DNA of 64,000 bases, from the NCBI GenBank assembly GCA_947561395.2, contig OX387187.1, positions 2,424,976 through 2,488,975 on the forward strand, written 5' to 3'. The notes beneath the pieces are model-generated. The model did no database searches. It saw nothing but the letters and a program-made list of their open reading frames with translations, and was not told the DNA's origin. This DNA comes from Buxus sempervirens. Taxonomy: Eukaryota > Streptophyta > Magnoliopsida > Buxales > Buxaceae. Positions 22,766 to 33,565 of the stretch are shown here, piece by piece. How positions within the stretch are numbered: the stretch's first letter is position 1; each line of letters begins with the position of its first letter. The translations under genes and the position numbers were made by a program.

Positions 22766-24253
22766 CTAATTTACAGATCCACTGGCGGAAGCCTTAGAAT
22801 GGTCCGAAAGAGGATTGGTGGCTGTGCCAGTAGGTGGAGTTGGTGCTGCTGGTTCTGGGGGATCTACACAGATCTTCTTACTGTCTATAAGATCTTGTAT
22901 GTCATGCCTCAAGTCCCAGCATCGATTAGTAGAATGTCCAGGAGCTCCAGAATGGTACTCACATCTTTCTGTTGCATTATAGTTTCGTGAGTTAACCATT
23001 TGAGGATTTTGAGGCTTGATCTAAAGATACCCCTTCTTCAGCAACATGGCCAACAACTCGGCTGGTGCGTATGGCAGTAGGCTGAACACCCTTTTCATTC
23101 TTGCCTCTACCTCTTCTCTGGTCCTTCTTACAGGTTGCCCCTGGCCTTGAGGTTCCACAGTTTCAGGCCTCTGAAAAAAGTGGTAAGGCTGTGTTGGTTG
23201 TACATAATTAATCGCCTGGGTTTCCTGCCTTTTGGGCTCTTGCCCCTGGTTTCTGCCACTCTGTCCTACTGCTGCCCTTCTCTGTGTAGGGCCCTGGCCA
23301 CTGCCATCTATCTTGCCAGCTTTTACAACATCTTCAATCCTATCTGCCGTCAGAATTAGGTCATTAAAGTCGGAAGTACTCTGCCCTAATAATAGAGAGA
23401 AGAATGGCTGCCCCAACGATGCAATGAATAGAGACGTCATCTCTTGTTCAAGTAGTGGAGGCTGAACTAGTGTAGCTAATTCTTTCCAACGTTTGGCATA
23501 TTCTCTAACCGACTCCTGTTTCTTCTTTGTCAGCCTTTGCAGCTCAGCCCTGGTTTGTACGATCGGACTATTCAACTGATACTGCTGGATGAATGCTGCC
23601 GCTAAATCATTCCAAGTCTTAATCTTGGTTTTCTCCATACTCAAAAACCAAGTATAAGCTGCTCCCGTTAGTGACCTTTGGAAAAACTGTACCATTATCC
23701 TCTCGTCCTTGGCATATTGGCACATATCTCCAGAGTATGATTGCAGATGATTCAATGGGCATCTAGTGCCATCAAACTGATGTAGATCAGGGCACTTGAA
23801 CTTGGGAGGAAGTTGAACATCAGAGAAGAAACAGAGGCTGTCCAAAGTAGCCTCAGTAGGAACCGTGCTAGGGCATAACTGCTTCAGTTCCTCTCGCAGG
23901 GCATCTACTTCTGCCTTGTTTGTTGCCATCTTTTATTCAAACTGAACCTACTGAGTCCTGTACCAATCATCTTCCTCTTGTCCCAGCTGGACAAGTGCAA
24001 TTGTTTGGGGAAGAGGTACTACTTGTGGAGGCGGTGGTGGCACCAGCGGAGGTTGATATACCAGGTTAGGTGGTGGAGGTTCTGTCTGTAGTGGTTGCTG
24101 CAAAGCCACTGGTGCAGCAGGGGAAGCCATCCTTAGCTCTCTTAATTCTGCCATTAATTCCTGAATGATGGTACCCATGCTATCAATCCTTTGTTGTAGA
24201 TCAGCCACTGTTTGTGTCTGACTGGATTCTGCCTGATCTTGACCTAATGGCAT
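22766..24253 (-). pseudogene. gag: Element C gag
   Basis: Gag forms the virus-like particle and binds the RNA. The N-terminus is a coiled-coil-like stretch (DLQQRIDSMGTIIQELMAEL) followed by a Pro-rich segment. The central capsid-like domain contains FKCPDLHQFDGTRCPLNHLQ, QFFQRSLTGAAYTWFLSM and EYAKRWKELA, as in the E and D1 Gags. The C-terminus has the zinc-knuckle-like CEYHSGAPGHSTNRCWDLRH. Stops in frame: 23948 (TAG), 23933 (TAA), 23021 (TAG; the related ORF in E has Gln there) and 22766 (TAG). The start is taken at 24253, the first Met in the open frame; a start at 23929 is possible. Confidence 0.9.
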
Positions 24254-24460
24254 CTGATCTCTTGACTACTCAATTTCAAGCCTTCTTCTAGATCTTAACA
24301 AGTATGGGCTTTGGAAAGCTATTTTGGTACCTGGGGAGAACAACCAGCGAATATTAGTGTAACTTATATTAAAGACTTGTAAAGCATGATTACTTAACTG
24401 TTCAAAAGAATTAATTTATTTGAATCATTTTAAAAATGATAAGGATTCCTGAACCTGATC

Positions 24461-24830
24461 TATTTTAGCCAAACGGCCAGGAAAGAGAACCCTTAGACTG
24501 ATCTATTTTAGCCAAACGGCTGGGAAAAGGAATCCGGTTTAGACTGATCTTTTTTAGCCAAACAGCTGGGAAAGAGAACCCGGAGTTTAACTTGGTCTAT
24601 TTTAGCCAAACGGCTGGGAAAGGGAACCCATGGTTTAACTTAGTCTGTTTTAGCCAAACGGCTGGGAAAGGGAACCCATGGTTTAACTGGGTCTGTTTTA
24701 GCCAAACGGCTGGGAAAGGGAACCCAAGGGTAAGTTGGTCTATTTTAGCCAAACGGTTGGGAAAGGGAACCCATGGTTTAACTTGGTCTGTTTTAGCCAA
24801 ACGGTTGGGAAAGGGAACCCAATGTTACTA
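24461..24830 (-). repeat. Tandem array, about 8 units of 40-50 bp
   Basis: Each unit carries TTTTAGCCAAACGGCTGGG followed by AAAGGGAACCC. Unit starts are near 24463, 24507, 24551, 24601, 24648, 24697, 24743 and 24791. Two small inverted repeats lie in each unit: AGCC/GGCT around AAAC, and TGGG/CCCA around AAAGGGAA. Confidence 0.9.
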
Positions 24831-24935
24831 GGTTGGTTTGAGCTCAGTATCACGAGTTTGGACCATGTAAAGTCTCCGCAGGGGGTGAGGTAAAAAGCAG
24901 CACCCAGGCGTATAGCAGACAATCTTCAGTTTAAT

Positions 24936-25400
24936 TACTAGTGGCGTTGGCACCTAAATTCGGCTAGTAGTTCCCGGGCGTGTCTTAACTAGTCGTTGGT
25001 TTAATTACCATTGACTTTGACGCCTCACAGCGGGGAAGGCTATGCCAGGATGATCCTTCACCAATTTTTTGGCTTAATTACCAGTGGTTTCAGTACACTA
25101 AAATTCGGCTAGGGATCCCCGGACGTACCTTAGTCGTTGGCTTAACTGCCATTGACTTTAGCACCACTCAACGGGGTATGCTATGCCAAGATGATCCTCC
25201 ACTCATTTTCTAGCTTAATTACCAGTGGCTTCAGTGCCCTAAAGTTCGGCTAGGGATACCCGGACGTACCTTAGTCATTGGCTTAATTTTCATTGACTTT
25301 AGCGTCACTCAACGAGGTATGCTATGTCAGGATGATCCTCCACCAATTTTCTGGCTTAATTACCAGTGGCTACAATGCCCTAAAAGGCTGACCGGATGAT
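24936..25400 (-). repeat. Tandem array of about 141 bp, 3 copies
   Basis: Units begin near 24936, 25079, 25218 and 25359 (last one partial). They share TTAATTACCAGTGG, TTCGGCTAGGGAT, CGGACGTACCTTAGTC and ATGCTATGCCA. They probably belong to the untranslated spacer upstream of gag. Confidence 0.88.
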
Positions 25401-25766
25401 CTTAAAAAGAAACATTCAGGTGTGATCTGAGCTCAAAGGGTTGGGTGTTCTTTATTTAGAACACCTACTAGGTTTCAAGATTTTGATGTCATCTGATTGA
25501 TGAAAATTTAAAGATGGTGGCCTTTTGAGGCCAAATTGTTTATGGAGAACTTAACTTGTTTCATTTTGTCTTTGAAGATTAAATTCAACACAAGGTAATG
25601 GATTGAAAAAGAAATTTCATACTTGAGAATTACAACATCAAAGTTCAAGTACACAAGTATTTTACAAAAAGTACAACAATCCCAGGGTCTAGCTAGGCTG
25701 GTCATCATCATAGTGACAGGACACATCTTGCCTTCTAAAGGCACGCAGAAGTTTATTTTGCAGACG

Positions 25767-27122
25767 TTAGTCCTCTTTTGCGCGTTTGTGCATGGTGTCA
25801 AGTTCCTGTTGGAGGGCCTCGTTGGCCTGCCTGTTTGCACGTTCAGAATCCACATATGCACGGTGGATTCGGAAATGAGATTCCCGCAGTTCGGCCACCC
25901 TATCTCTATATGTGCCAGGGGTCAGAATTGGGATGTCGCTAAAGGCAACAAGATGAAGAGGTGGTGGGCTGTCGAGGCCAATCTGTTAAGAAATCCATTG
26001 TTCGTAATTACGAACATCGGATCCAGTGAAAATGTCTTCCTACAGTATGTGCACGTGTTGCCATTCCTTCACCAATTTTTTCTCCAATTCCAATTGTAGT
26101 GAGCCAGTTAATCCTTCCACATCGTCCTCGTGTGGTATTCCCTAAGACTTCCCAAATTGCCTCAAAACTCGAACCGGATAGTATGGCATGGCATGGGTGA
26201 GGCCTATTAAAGCTAGGCAGTGTCTTTTCTTGAAAGCTATGATGGGGGTATATGTTTGGTCAAATGTGCCTCCCCATCTTATATCAGTTTCTCCGTTCAT
26301 TTGGAGAAAGTGGTCGAACCAATCCTCTCTGGAGGGCAAGTCTGGTCTAATCTCTCTCCAGGCCATCAAGGTGATGTTGTCACGGACGTACCCATAGTGT
26401 GGACTGACAGGTTCAGCAACCATCAGGTGATCTTGTAACCAAATGTGTAGGAGAGGAGCGCATCCCTAAAACCTCCTAGTTCCGTTCTTGGTCATGGTCA
26501 AAGCATGGTATAGTTGAGCAAGGATCAATGGCATGATTCGAAATTTTTCCTGGAGTTGGTCTATAATTTCCATGAGGGCCAAATTAATGGTGTCTCCCCC
26601 AGTAGGAAAGAAGAGTTGTGACAGAACCACGAGGGTGAAGGTGTCCCAACAAACACGGGGTCTTTCCTACTTTTTGTCCCTTATCTTTTCAGCAAGGAAG
26701 GTTTTAGAGACCTGCGTGAATACCTGGTCACCTCCTAAGGTCTGAAATTCCCTTCTTGGTAGGCCAAAGAAAGTACAAGCTTCATTCTTATAACTATCTT
26801 TGAGACTTGGCCTAGCGGGTTCTCCATGGTCGCGAAGTCGGAGGAATAATTCAAATTCCTCGATTGTGAGAGTCAACTCATTGATCCCAAACCTAAAGAG
26901 GGAAAAGTGGGGATCCCAGAAAAGCAGGGCTGCTTGGATCATGTCCCAATTAATTGGCACATTTAAGAGGGACAGAGTTTGTCCCATGTGGTATTTTTGT
27001 TCCCATTGAATCTGCTCATCTCCTTGCAATTGCCTTGTCCAAGAACGGATCTAAGGGATATCAAAGGCACACTTCTCTATCTTGGGGAAGCGGACTTTCT
27101 CAGTTGAGGATGAGGATGCCAT
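25767..27122 (-). pseudogene. Element C ORF1 (upstream of gag)
   Basis: A 452-codon frame starts at the Met of MASSSSTEKVRFPK (27122) and ends TAA at 25767. It contains LNVPINWDMIQAALLFWDP, LTLTIEEFELFLRLRDHGEP, HCLALIGLTHAMPYYPVRVLRQFG and a charged, coiled-coil-like end. This pattern resembles the DUF7745 / plant-mobile-domain-like proteins that plant databases often list and that match ORF1 of Ogre-type elements; the assignment is from memory. The function is unknown. In-frame stops: TAG at 27051, 26667, 26466, 26142 and 26040, TAA at 25986. No frameshift is present. Confidence 0.8.
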
Positions 27123-28577
27123 GCTGACTATCCGATTGAAATTCCAAGTCAATTTAGGGTTTTTCACCAAAACTCTAAATTAGTCTAGGGCATGCATCAT
27201 GAAATGCAAAAATTAAATCATTGTCTAAGCAGTTCATCACTTATGCAACAATTAATTACAGAAATTAAATCCAGGCACTCAAGGTGTGTGGTCCTAAGGG
27301 TTGTGACCTCTAGACATTTTAGTATTCGGGAAGCACATCTAAGTCTTAGTCGACCTTTTCCTTTCATCTATTCCTGGTGTCGGACAACAACATTTACAAC
27401 TTGCCTTCGAGGGCAAAATTTACAAGAATAAATCTGCAAAGAGAATCACCTTTAGGGTTGTTGGGAACCCAAAAGAAGGGTACAAGTTTGCTTCTTTGGT
27501 AGGTGGGCTGAAATCCTAACTCCAGGGTTTTTCTGCCCCTAATCTGTTCGGATCTATTTTTGTCTGATCTGGCCGGCTTTCAACTGTACAAAGGCCGATT
27601 AAGACTTAAGGTGCTTCCAGTAGACTTAATGGGTCAAGGCCCATGGCTCACAGAACTCAGATGCATGGATCTGGGTCATACCCCTGATCAAATTGGGTTG
27701 GCTTCCTAAATTAGGGCTAAGGCAGCCCATGGTCTAATTCTAACTCAGTTTGATGCAAATAAGGACGGGGGTTGCTGCCCTTGATGGACTCTTGGGTTTT
27801 ACATAGATTTTACCCTTATTTGATCATTCACATTCAAATTCGCATCTAGGCTCACATTCAATCATATTCACACCATCAGGGTTTTTTAGAAGCAATAGAT
27901 GGGGAATGATACCCAGCCCGAGGCATCTGCCTGCAAGGGTCTGAGCCAAGTACTAGATTCCTTGTGTATCACGGCAAGAAACCAGTGGCACATGAGGAAT
28001 CTAGAAACCTGGGGAGATGGGTTTACCCTGCTTTCCCCGGCAAGCCACGGGAGCGTAAGGCTAATACCATCCCAAAAGTAAGTTTTTCGTTTGAAGAAGG
28101 GTGGCTGCTAAAGAGATCTAGGTCTTGGTTAAGAGAAGCATTCACAGTTTATGCAGAGGCATTCAGTTTGGATCATCCACGCAGACTCCCTCGTGCATGT
28201 CACCCCACGCAGTTAAAAATTCATTCACGGTGTAATGAGGTGTTCATGTGTGCAGTGGGTTAGAGTGTTGTATCTATTCAGGTGACTCTAGGATAAGGGC
28301 CAACAAAGGGTTCCTTAGTGTCACATTTATAGTAAAAGTACAGAACAGCATGTAATACAATGTCTGGGTGGATCCCCAGGTAAGTGGGCAAGTCATATCG
28401 GTCCCTGTTAAAAACCACTTACCTTAGGCGATTATCATGTCCGTTTGACAGGATCCCCCAATATCATGTAATTACATGAGTTTCATACCTTACTAAGGTT
28501 GGACAAAAAGTACTTTCTAAATTAGCCTATATCCTTCTAGTTGACTCATTTGATAATCAGGGTCCAACTGGGTCTAG
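27123..28577 (-). mobile_element. Element C 5' leader
   Basis: This untranslated region aligns over about 1.2 kb with the E leader (52000-53218 and 56998-57060, opposite strand). Shared landmarks include ACCAGTG (27980), GCAAGCCACGGGAGCGTA (28042) and the structured part at 28378-28478. It stops at about 28577, where the PBS would be expected, and joins a B LTR fragment. Confidence 0.8.
28378..28478 (-). ncRNA. Predicted leader RNA structure, copy in C
   Basis: The arms AGGTAAGTGG/CCACTTACCT (28378-28387 and 28415-28424) are perfectly complementary. CATGTAATTACATG (28465-28478) is a perfect 14-bp palindrome. E has AGGCAAGTGG/CCACTTGCCT and ACACGTAATTACGTGT at the same places. A role in packaging or dimerisation is inferred only. 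Confidence 0.6.
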
Positions 28578-29889
28578 ATTTTGATATTTTGAGGGTTCAA
28601 TCACTTTGCCAATGACTTGTTTAGGATCTTAGAAATACTATTTCTTGTTCAAATATCCTGAGATTATTAAGTGGAATTTCTGGTAATCCTTAGGAGTTTC
28701 CAAGGTGAATTTTTGGGCTATCGGTAGGTGATGTTATTGTTCCAAACACTAGGAATACATGATTTAGTTTCCCTTTGTTTATACACTGTACTTGATTTAG
28801 AATTTATTTAACTTGGTTTTACTTGATTGAAAGTTCTGAAATGTATTTATAAAGATTCTCTTGGTGTGAGTAAATGGGTTATTACATCTGGTCTGGTGTT
28901 ATGAGATTTGAGTAAATACTGAAAGTACATGAGGTACTGTTTTGGTCCAGAGGGACAAGTAGTGAGCTGTGTTGTGTTATACATGATGTTGAACATATTG
29001 AATTATTGTGATGTCAAAGTTGAGATTATACGTTGGTTTTCTGTTTTGGTTTAACTTGTCTTGAATCCAAAGTCTAAGCTTAGTAATGTGATGTCTTTGG
29101 TTTTATTGGTGTAATAGCATAGCCATGGAGTGTTGCCACAACTGGTGTAGAGCAGCCAGAAACCCTGAGTAGGCCTGGTTGTCAATGCCGAAACCCTGAG
29201 TAGGCCGGCATTGGATGACGAAACCCTGAGTAGGCCGTCATTTCAGAGTATCCGAAACCCTGAGTAGGCCGGAACTGTGTACATGGAGGTGTGGATGTTC
29301 CTCTGACGTGTTAATTAACCAATCTAAATAACTACATGACATTGACCAAATGTTGGGTTTTGTTTTATTTAGCATGAGACATATTATTGGGCTGTTGTAG
29401 AAAATTTGGTTTTCTCGAGACTTGGTCATAATGATATTGGTTCTTTTGCGATTATGCGGATTTGTTGACAACCGTATTCAGATTTAAATATACATTGATT
29501 TTCATTTGCTATATCATTGTGTCAAACAAATTATTGGAAGTTTAGTCGGATTTATCGAGTTATTGCCATCGTTACTCGTGTAATTATTCGATCCATATTT
29601 TTACAACTAGTAAATTGTATTTGTGCATGCATGTGCTACTCGCTGAGATATTCGTATCTCATTCCTATGCTTTCGTTTGTTTTTCAGATACGCCTGGAGA
29701 GCTCGATACTTGCGGGTAGTTTACTTGGTCATGTGAGTTACTACTTTGGGGTTATTTTAGCTCACTCTGTTTTATAGTTATTGTTATATTCATGTTTTCC
29801 TTCACTCTGAGAGTCCGGTCCTGCGTTACATAATAATCTCTGGATACGAGTTATGGGTTTTCTACGTAACTCGGATTCGAAGCATTACA
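28578..29889 (+). mobile_element. Truncated B-family LTR
   Basis: It is the reverse-strand relative of the solo LTR 1983-4360: the hairpin array, the TTGGTTTAACTTGTCTTG stretch (29045) and the terminus GAAGCATTACA at 29889 all match. The first about 1 kb, including the TATA box, is missing. GTGTG follows directly. It sits between two copies of the C-type leader. Confidence 0.8.
29153..29276 (+). repeat. Four-unit hairpin array, second copy
   Basis: The loop AAACCCTGAGTAGGC recurs with arms CAGCCAG/CTGGTTG (29153-29181), AATGCCG/CGGCATT (29184-29212), ATGACG/CGTCAT (29215-29241) and AGTATCCG/CGGAACT (about 29247-29276). The same four stems occur in the same order in the solo LTR at 2597-2720. 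Confidence 0.92.
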
Positions 29890-30194
29890 GTGTGTGAGTG
29901 CACATGTGTGCAAGTGAAGGAATTTTTGCTGCCTCATATAGTAAAGTGAAGAATTGGTACACAAATCAATGTTTTGGGAAAGTCCCCAGGAAACTGAAGG
30001 GGTCACAAAGGTCCCGCTTAAGACCCAGTTTCCTTAGGTCATTTAAGTCTTGTTTGACAGAACTTCCCCAAAATATGTTTTTGCGTATATTCTACACTTA
30101 CTAAAGTAAAGCAACAAATCTCCTTAGACCAATGTGTGCAAGTGTATGCATATGTACAAAGAGAGTGTGCGTGCATGTGCAAGTGTGTGCACAT
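29890..30194 (-). mobile_element. Third copy of a C/E-type leader, fragment
   Basis: In the minus sense it aligns with 52100-52250 of E (TACCAATTCT, ACTATATGAGGCAG). It has its own long-range stem AGGAAACTG/CAGTTTCCT (29988-29996, 30026-30034). TG-rich repeats fill 30120-30194. It is cut by the D1 LTR at 30195. Confidence 0.7.
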
Positions 30195-32016
30195 TGTAGA
30201 CACCCCAAATTGCACTAAAATGAGAAAATAATTGAAAATATTAATTGGAATTTGAAACAGGTCAAAAAAGTATAAAATCTGGCCAAACTAGTCATGCCCG
30301 TATTTTTTTTACGGTCTGGTCATGCCCGCAGTTGATATACGGGCATGGCGTGCCCGTATTAATAATACGGGCAGGGCGCGCCCGTAATATATATACGGGC
30401 ACGGAGGTTTTTGTGCGAATTTATCCTTTCTCGATTTCTGAGCCTTATCTGCATCCAAATATATCTCTGGGATATGCGAATCCTCTTATTTATCCATTCG
30501 AATCTCTTATTATCCTATTTGACAAAGGATTGGCATTATCCTTGTGTTTAACTCAAACTGAAACTCTATCTTGCCAAACCTTGGACCAACCATAGCCCTG
30601 TGTTTGCCTATAAATATAGGGCCTCTCCTCAAGCAAAAGGCCACGAAAATTTGAAGTCTAAGAAGTTCCAAGAGAAGAAGAGGAACCCTTGCTGCTTTGC
30701 TTGCTCAATCCAGGTAAGTCCCTTTTCCCTTTTATTTTCTGTCTTCAATTCTAGAGATAATAGGATCTTCTCTATTGCTGTAGAATAAGGCCATCTTTTG
30801 TACTTGTATTCCTAAACTTGCCTCCAAGTACCTCAAGAGTCTCTCTAGCCGTAAAACGTGAAGAGAGAGCTAGGGGAAAAGAGAACAGGTGGATCCCTAG
30901 AATAGAACCCCATATCTGTTTTTCTCATTTTTTATAGAATAAGGCCTTTGATTGTGTTTGTATAACCAAACCTATCTCCAAGTACCTCAAGAATCCTCTC
31001 TAGCCGTAAAACGTGAAGAGAGAGCTAGGGGAAAAGAGAACAGGTGGATCCGTAGGGTAGACCCCCATGTGCTCTAATCTGTGAGATGTGGCTGCTTTGA
31101 TATCCTGATCATGTTTTAATGGTTTTTATGATGAATCTGAATGAATCACATGAATCTATGATGTTTATAGCATGAGATCCCCACTTTTTTATAAAATTTG
31201 TATTTTTCCCACTTTTGCACCTACAGCACTGTTTTCGTGATTTTTGTGATTTTAGGCTAAGATCCTGGATCTATCATGATCAATATGATAGATCTGGATC
31301 CAGAAGCCTGAAAGTAAATTCTAGGGTTTCATGATGTGGTTTTTAAATTGTTTTTTCATTATTGAGAGAAGACCATACGGTCTAAATTCTCCCCTTTTGA
31401 TGTTCTTCATCAACGTGGGTATTTTTTGTTTTGATTTTCAGATTTAATGTGAAATATGGGCTTTATCTATGTCCTGGACTATTCAAGTTCAATTTTGAAA
31501 TATTTTATAAAAATCATATTTTTCTAGATTTCTAGAATTTGACTTGAAGCCAGATTTTTGGATTTTTCACTTTAAATTGATTTTATTTGATTTTATCTCA
31601 ATATTATTTTGATCATGAAACCCTAGGAATGGTATGATCATATTTGAAAGTTCTAGATCAATCAGACTATTCGTATGAAAAAAACCATACATCTTTCTCT
31701 TTTTTATGATTTTTCATGATTTTTATAGCAAGCCTTTTTTTTCTTTATTTTAACATGAACAATGCCTGGCAACCACCTTGTGTGGATGAATAGGGGTGCC
31801 TAACACCTTCCCCTGTTCATAACTTAATCCCCTTACCCATCTCTGGTTGTTTTGTTTTTAGGAAGGTTATTTTTATCCTAAAATTGCCTTTTGTGCTTAT
31901 TTAATATTTTGGTGTCCATTCACACCTAAATTGAATGGTGGCGACTCTTTGTTTTATTTAATCCCGTGTGATGATTGAGGAAGTCAAAGGTTTTTAATTT
32001 TTTCCCATGTCTCACA
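30195..32016 (+). mobile_element. D1 5' LTR
   Basis: It starts TGTAGACACC and ends CTCACA, 1822 bp. The start is repeated at 39804 after a PPT, and the end lies two bases before the PBS. Two copies of a block of about 157 bp (30784-30940 and 30941-31070) share CCTCAAGA, CTCTCTAGCCGTAAAACGTG and AGAGAACAGGTGGATCC. Confidence 0.92.
30300..30618 (+). promoter_or_regulatory. D1 promoter: GCCCGTA hairpin cluster and TATA box
   Basis: Hairpins CATGCCCG/CGGGCATG (30321-30347), TGCCCGTATTA/TAATACGGGCA (30351-30373, perfect 11-bp arms around one base) and CCCGTA/TACGGG (about 30380-30400) lie about 210-310 bp upstream of TATAAATATA (30609-30618). Confidence 0.75.
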
Positions 32017-32018
32017 AC

Positions 32019-32036
32019 TGGCGACTCTGCTGGGGA
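32019..32036 (+). other. D1 primer-binding site
   Basis: TGGCGACTCTGCTGGGGA lies two bases after the LTR end. The TGG start fits pairing with a tRNA CCA end. Tat/Ogre-type elements are often reported to use an Arg tRNA; the tRNA was not checked here. Confidence 0.85.
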
Positions 32037-33308
32037 CCTGAGGATTTGAGCCTTTTGGTGTTTTAGTTCATGTTTTTGATATTTTTGGATTTGCTTGCTA
32101 TTTTGTGTTTTTAGCATATTTTTGTTTTGCCTGCTATTTTGTGTTCTTAAGCATGTTGAGTATGTTTTAAATCTGAATTATTGCTTAAGAATTCATGGGG
32201 GTAGAAACATGCTTAATTTTGATTTATAGGATTGTTTCTACAAACATGCGTAAGGGAGGTTCGTTTTGCTGAACCATGTTATTTCTTGCTATATTTTTAT
32301 GATAGCATATTTTAATTTTCAGCACGATCTCCATGATGCGTTTTTGGGTGTATAACATGATCATATGTTTGCATGATTAGATGATTTTTTTTCATAAGCA
32401 TGTTTTAGGTGCTATAGGATTGTTTGTGTATTTGTTTACTTTAAATATGCTTTCATATTATGCCTTGGTTTGTTTATGCATGGCTACGAAAAGAGTGGCA
32501 AGGGTTTGGGACGTTGTGAATGCACCTTATTTTTACAATGCACTGTGCACATTTTATTTTTTACACAGCCTACCCTTAACCTATAGGAAGTTGAACCCAA
32601 ATGTGTGTAGCTTGGCACAACGAGGTCGATACTTCGGAAAGCGAAAGTGAAAACATTCACCTTAGAACTTTGAGCTAATGATGTGATGATAACGTGGATC
32701 TGTGATTCTGGTCATCGCTAGGCTTGAGTGATAAGTTGCCATTAAGCCAAAACCCAAAACCCCTACGATTGAAGGCGGAGTTACACGTTTTTGGCTAAAG
32801 TACACAATTACGTGGGGATATGGGCTTGTAATTGTGAGAAAGCCGTTTGCATGGCTTACAAACCAGGGCATAATGTGGATGCCATGTTGAAGGTAAACAA
32901 GGTAACAAGGTAATCATATTGTTTTGCATTATTTTCATGTCATAGGGGTGTCATGGTGCCCATTGGTTCGGGATAAAATTGGTCCCAAAATATGCAAGTT
33001 TTCTAAAATTGGTGCAGCCCATAGGAAGAGTTTCTAACTCTGTTTAGAATCAATCCTACCCAAGGTTCATGCAAGAGTCAACAAAAAGGGTACCAAATTC
33101 TAGAATATGGTGTCAATTGGGAGGGTACATGTGCCCTCCTAAACATGTGTTTTAGCAAAAAGGTCAAAGTCCACTTTGGGACAGTTTAGAAGCCCTGCAC
33201 TGGGTGAACCGTATGTTTGGATGAGCAATTAAAGTGATCAAACCATGTGAAAACTGGAAAAATATAACAGAGTTCCGTAAAACCGCATTTAGTACACGGG
33301 CTGAGCTT

Positions 33309-33416
33309 GCCCGTATCGGTTATACGGGCTGGGCTCGCCCGTGTTTTCCATACGGTCACGGCTGGCTCGTAATTTGAATACGGGCAGGGCTGGATCGTAC
33401 TGTGTATACGGTTTTC
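33309..33416 (+). repeat. GCCCGTA hairpin cluster in the D1 leader
   Basis: GCCCGTAT/ATACGGGC (33309-33329) is a perfect stem. Further imperfect CCCGTG/TACGG and CGTA/TACG pairs follow to 33416. The same stem family is used in the D1 U3 (30300-30400) and in F (47127-47229). Confidence 0.8.
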
Positions 33417-33565
33417 TCGGAAAATTCAATTTTAATCAGTTTTTCCCACTAAAATCTTCCTTTAACCTTTAAATAATGATAAAGGGAAATGAGTTTGAAT
33501 AAAATGCTTCAAAAAAAATATAAAAAAATAAATGAAAAAAAATGTGAGAGAAAATCCTTTAGGCC

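Larger units (their letters stand above)
24254..25766 (-). mobile_element. Spacer between ORF1 and gag of element C
   Basis: No coding region is recognisable. It holds two tandem arrays (24461-24830 and 24936-25400), listed separately. Confidence 0.75.
11246..28577 (-). mobile_element. Element C: Tat/Ogre-like LTR retrotransposon, complete coding set, 5' LTR lost
   Basis: In minus order it contains the leader (28577-27123), ORF1 (27122-25767), a repeat-rich spacer, gag-protease-RT-RNase H-second RNase H-integrase (24253-16586), a 3' non-coding region, a PPT (14534-14522) and the 3' LTR (14521-11246). The second RNase H and the ORF upstream of gag point to the Tat/Ogre lineage. The 5' LTR and PBS are missing: the leader breaks off where the PBS is expected and runs into a truncated B LTR. 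Coding frames carry only point nonsense changes and no frameshift. Confidence 0.9.

Noticed and set aside
16586..24253. An endogenous pararetrovirus or an envelope-bearing retrovirus.
   Set aside because: LTRs, PBS, PPT and a C-terminal integrase mark an LTR retrotransposon. No movement protein, coat protein or envelope-like ORF is present.
16586..27122. A genetic code in which TAA and TAG mean Gln, suggested by 25 TAG/TAA and no TGA in frame.
   Set aside because: At least one stop (17075) stands where the related copy F has Trp, others look like Trp positions too, and the related genes use normal Gln codons. Deamination in methylated CHG context explains all. The genome is a land plant by its elements.
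30300..30400. The hairpin clusters as inserted MITEs.
   Set aside because: No target duplication or terminal inverted repeat of MITE type is seen around single hairpins; they occur as clusters at recurrent element positions.
32019..32036. A tRNA gene fragment at the PBS sites.
   Set aside because: Only the 18-base complement of a tRNA end is present; no cloverleaf can be formed.
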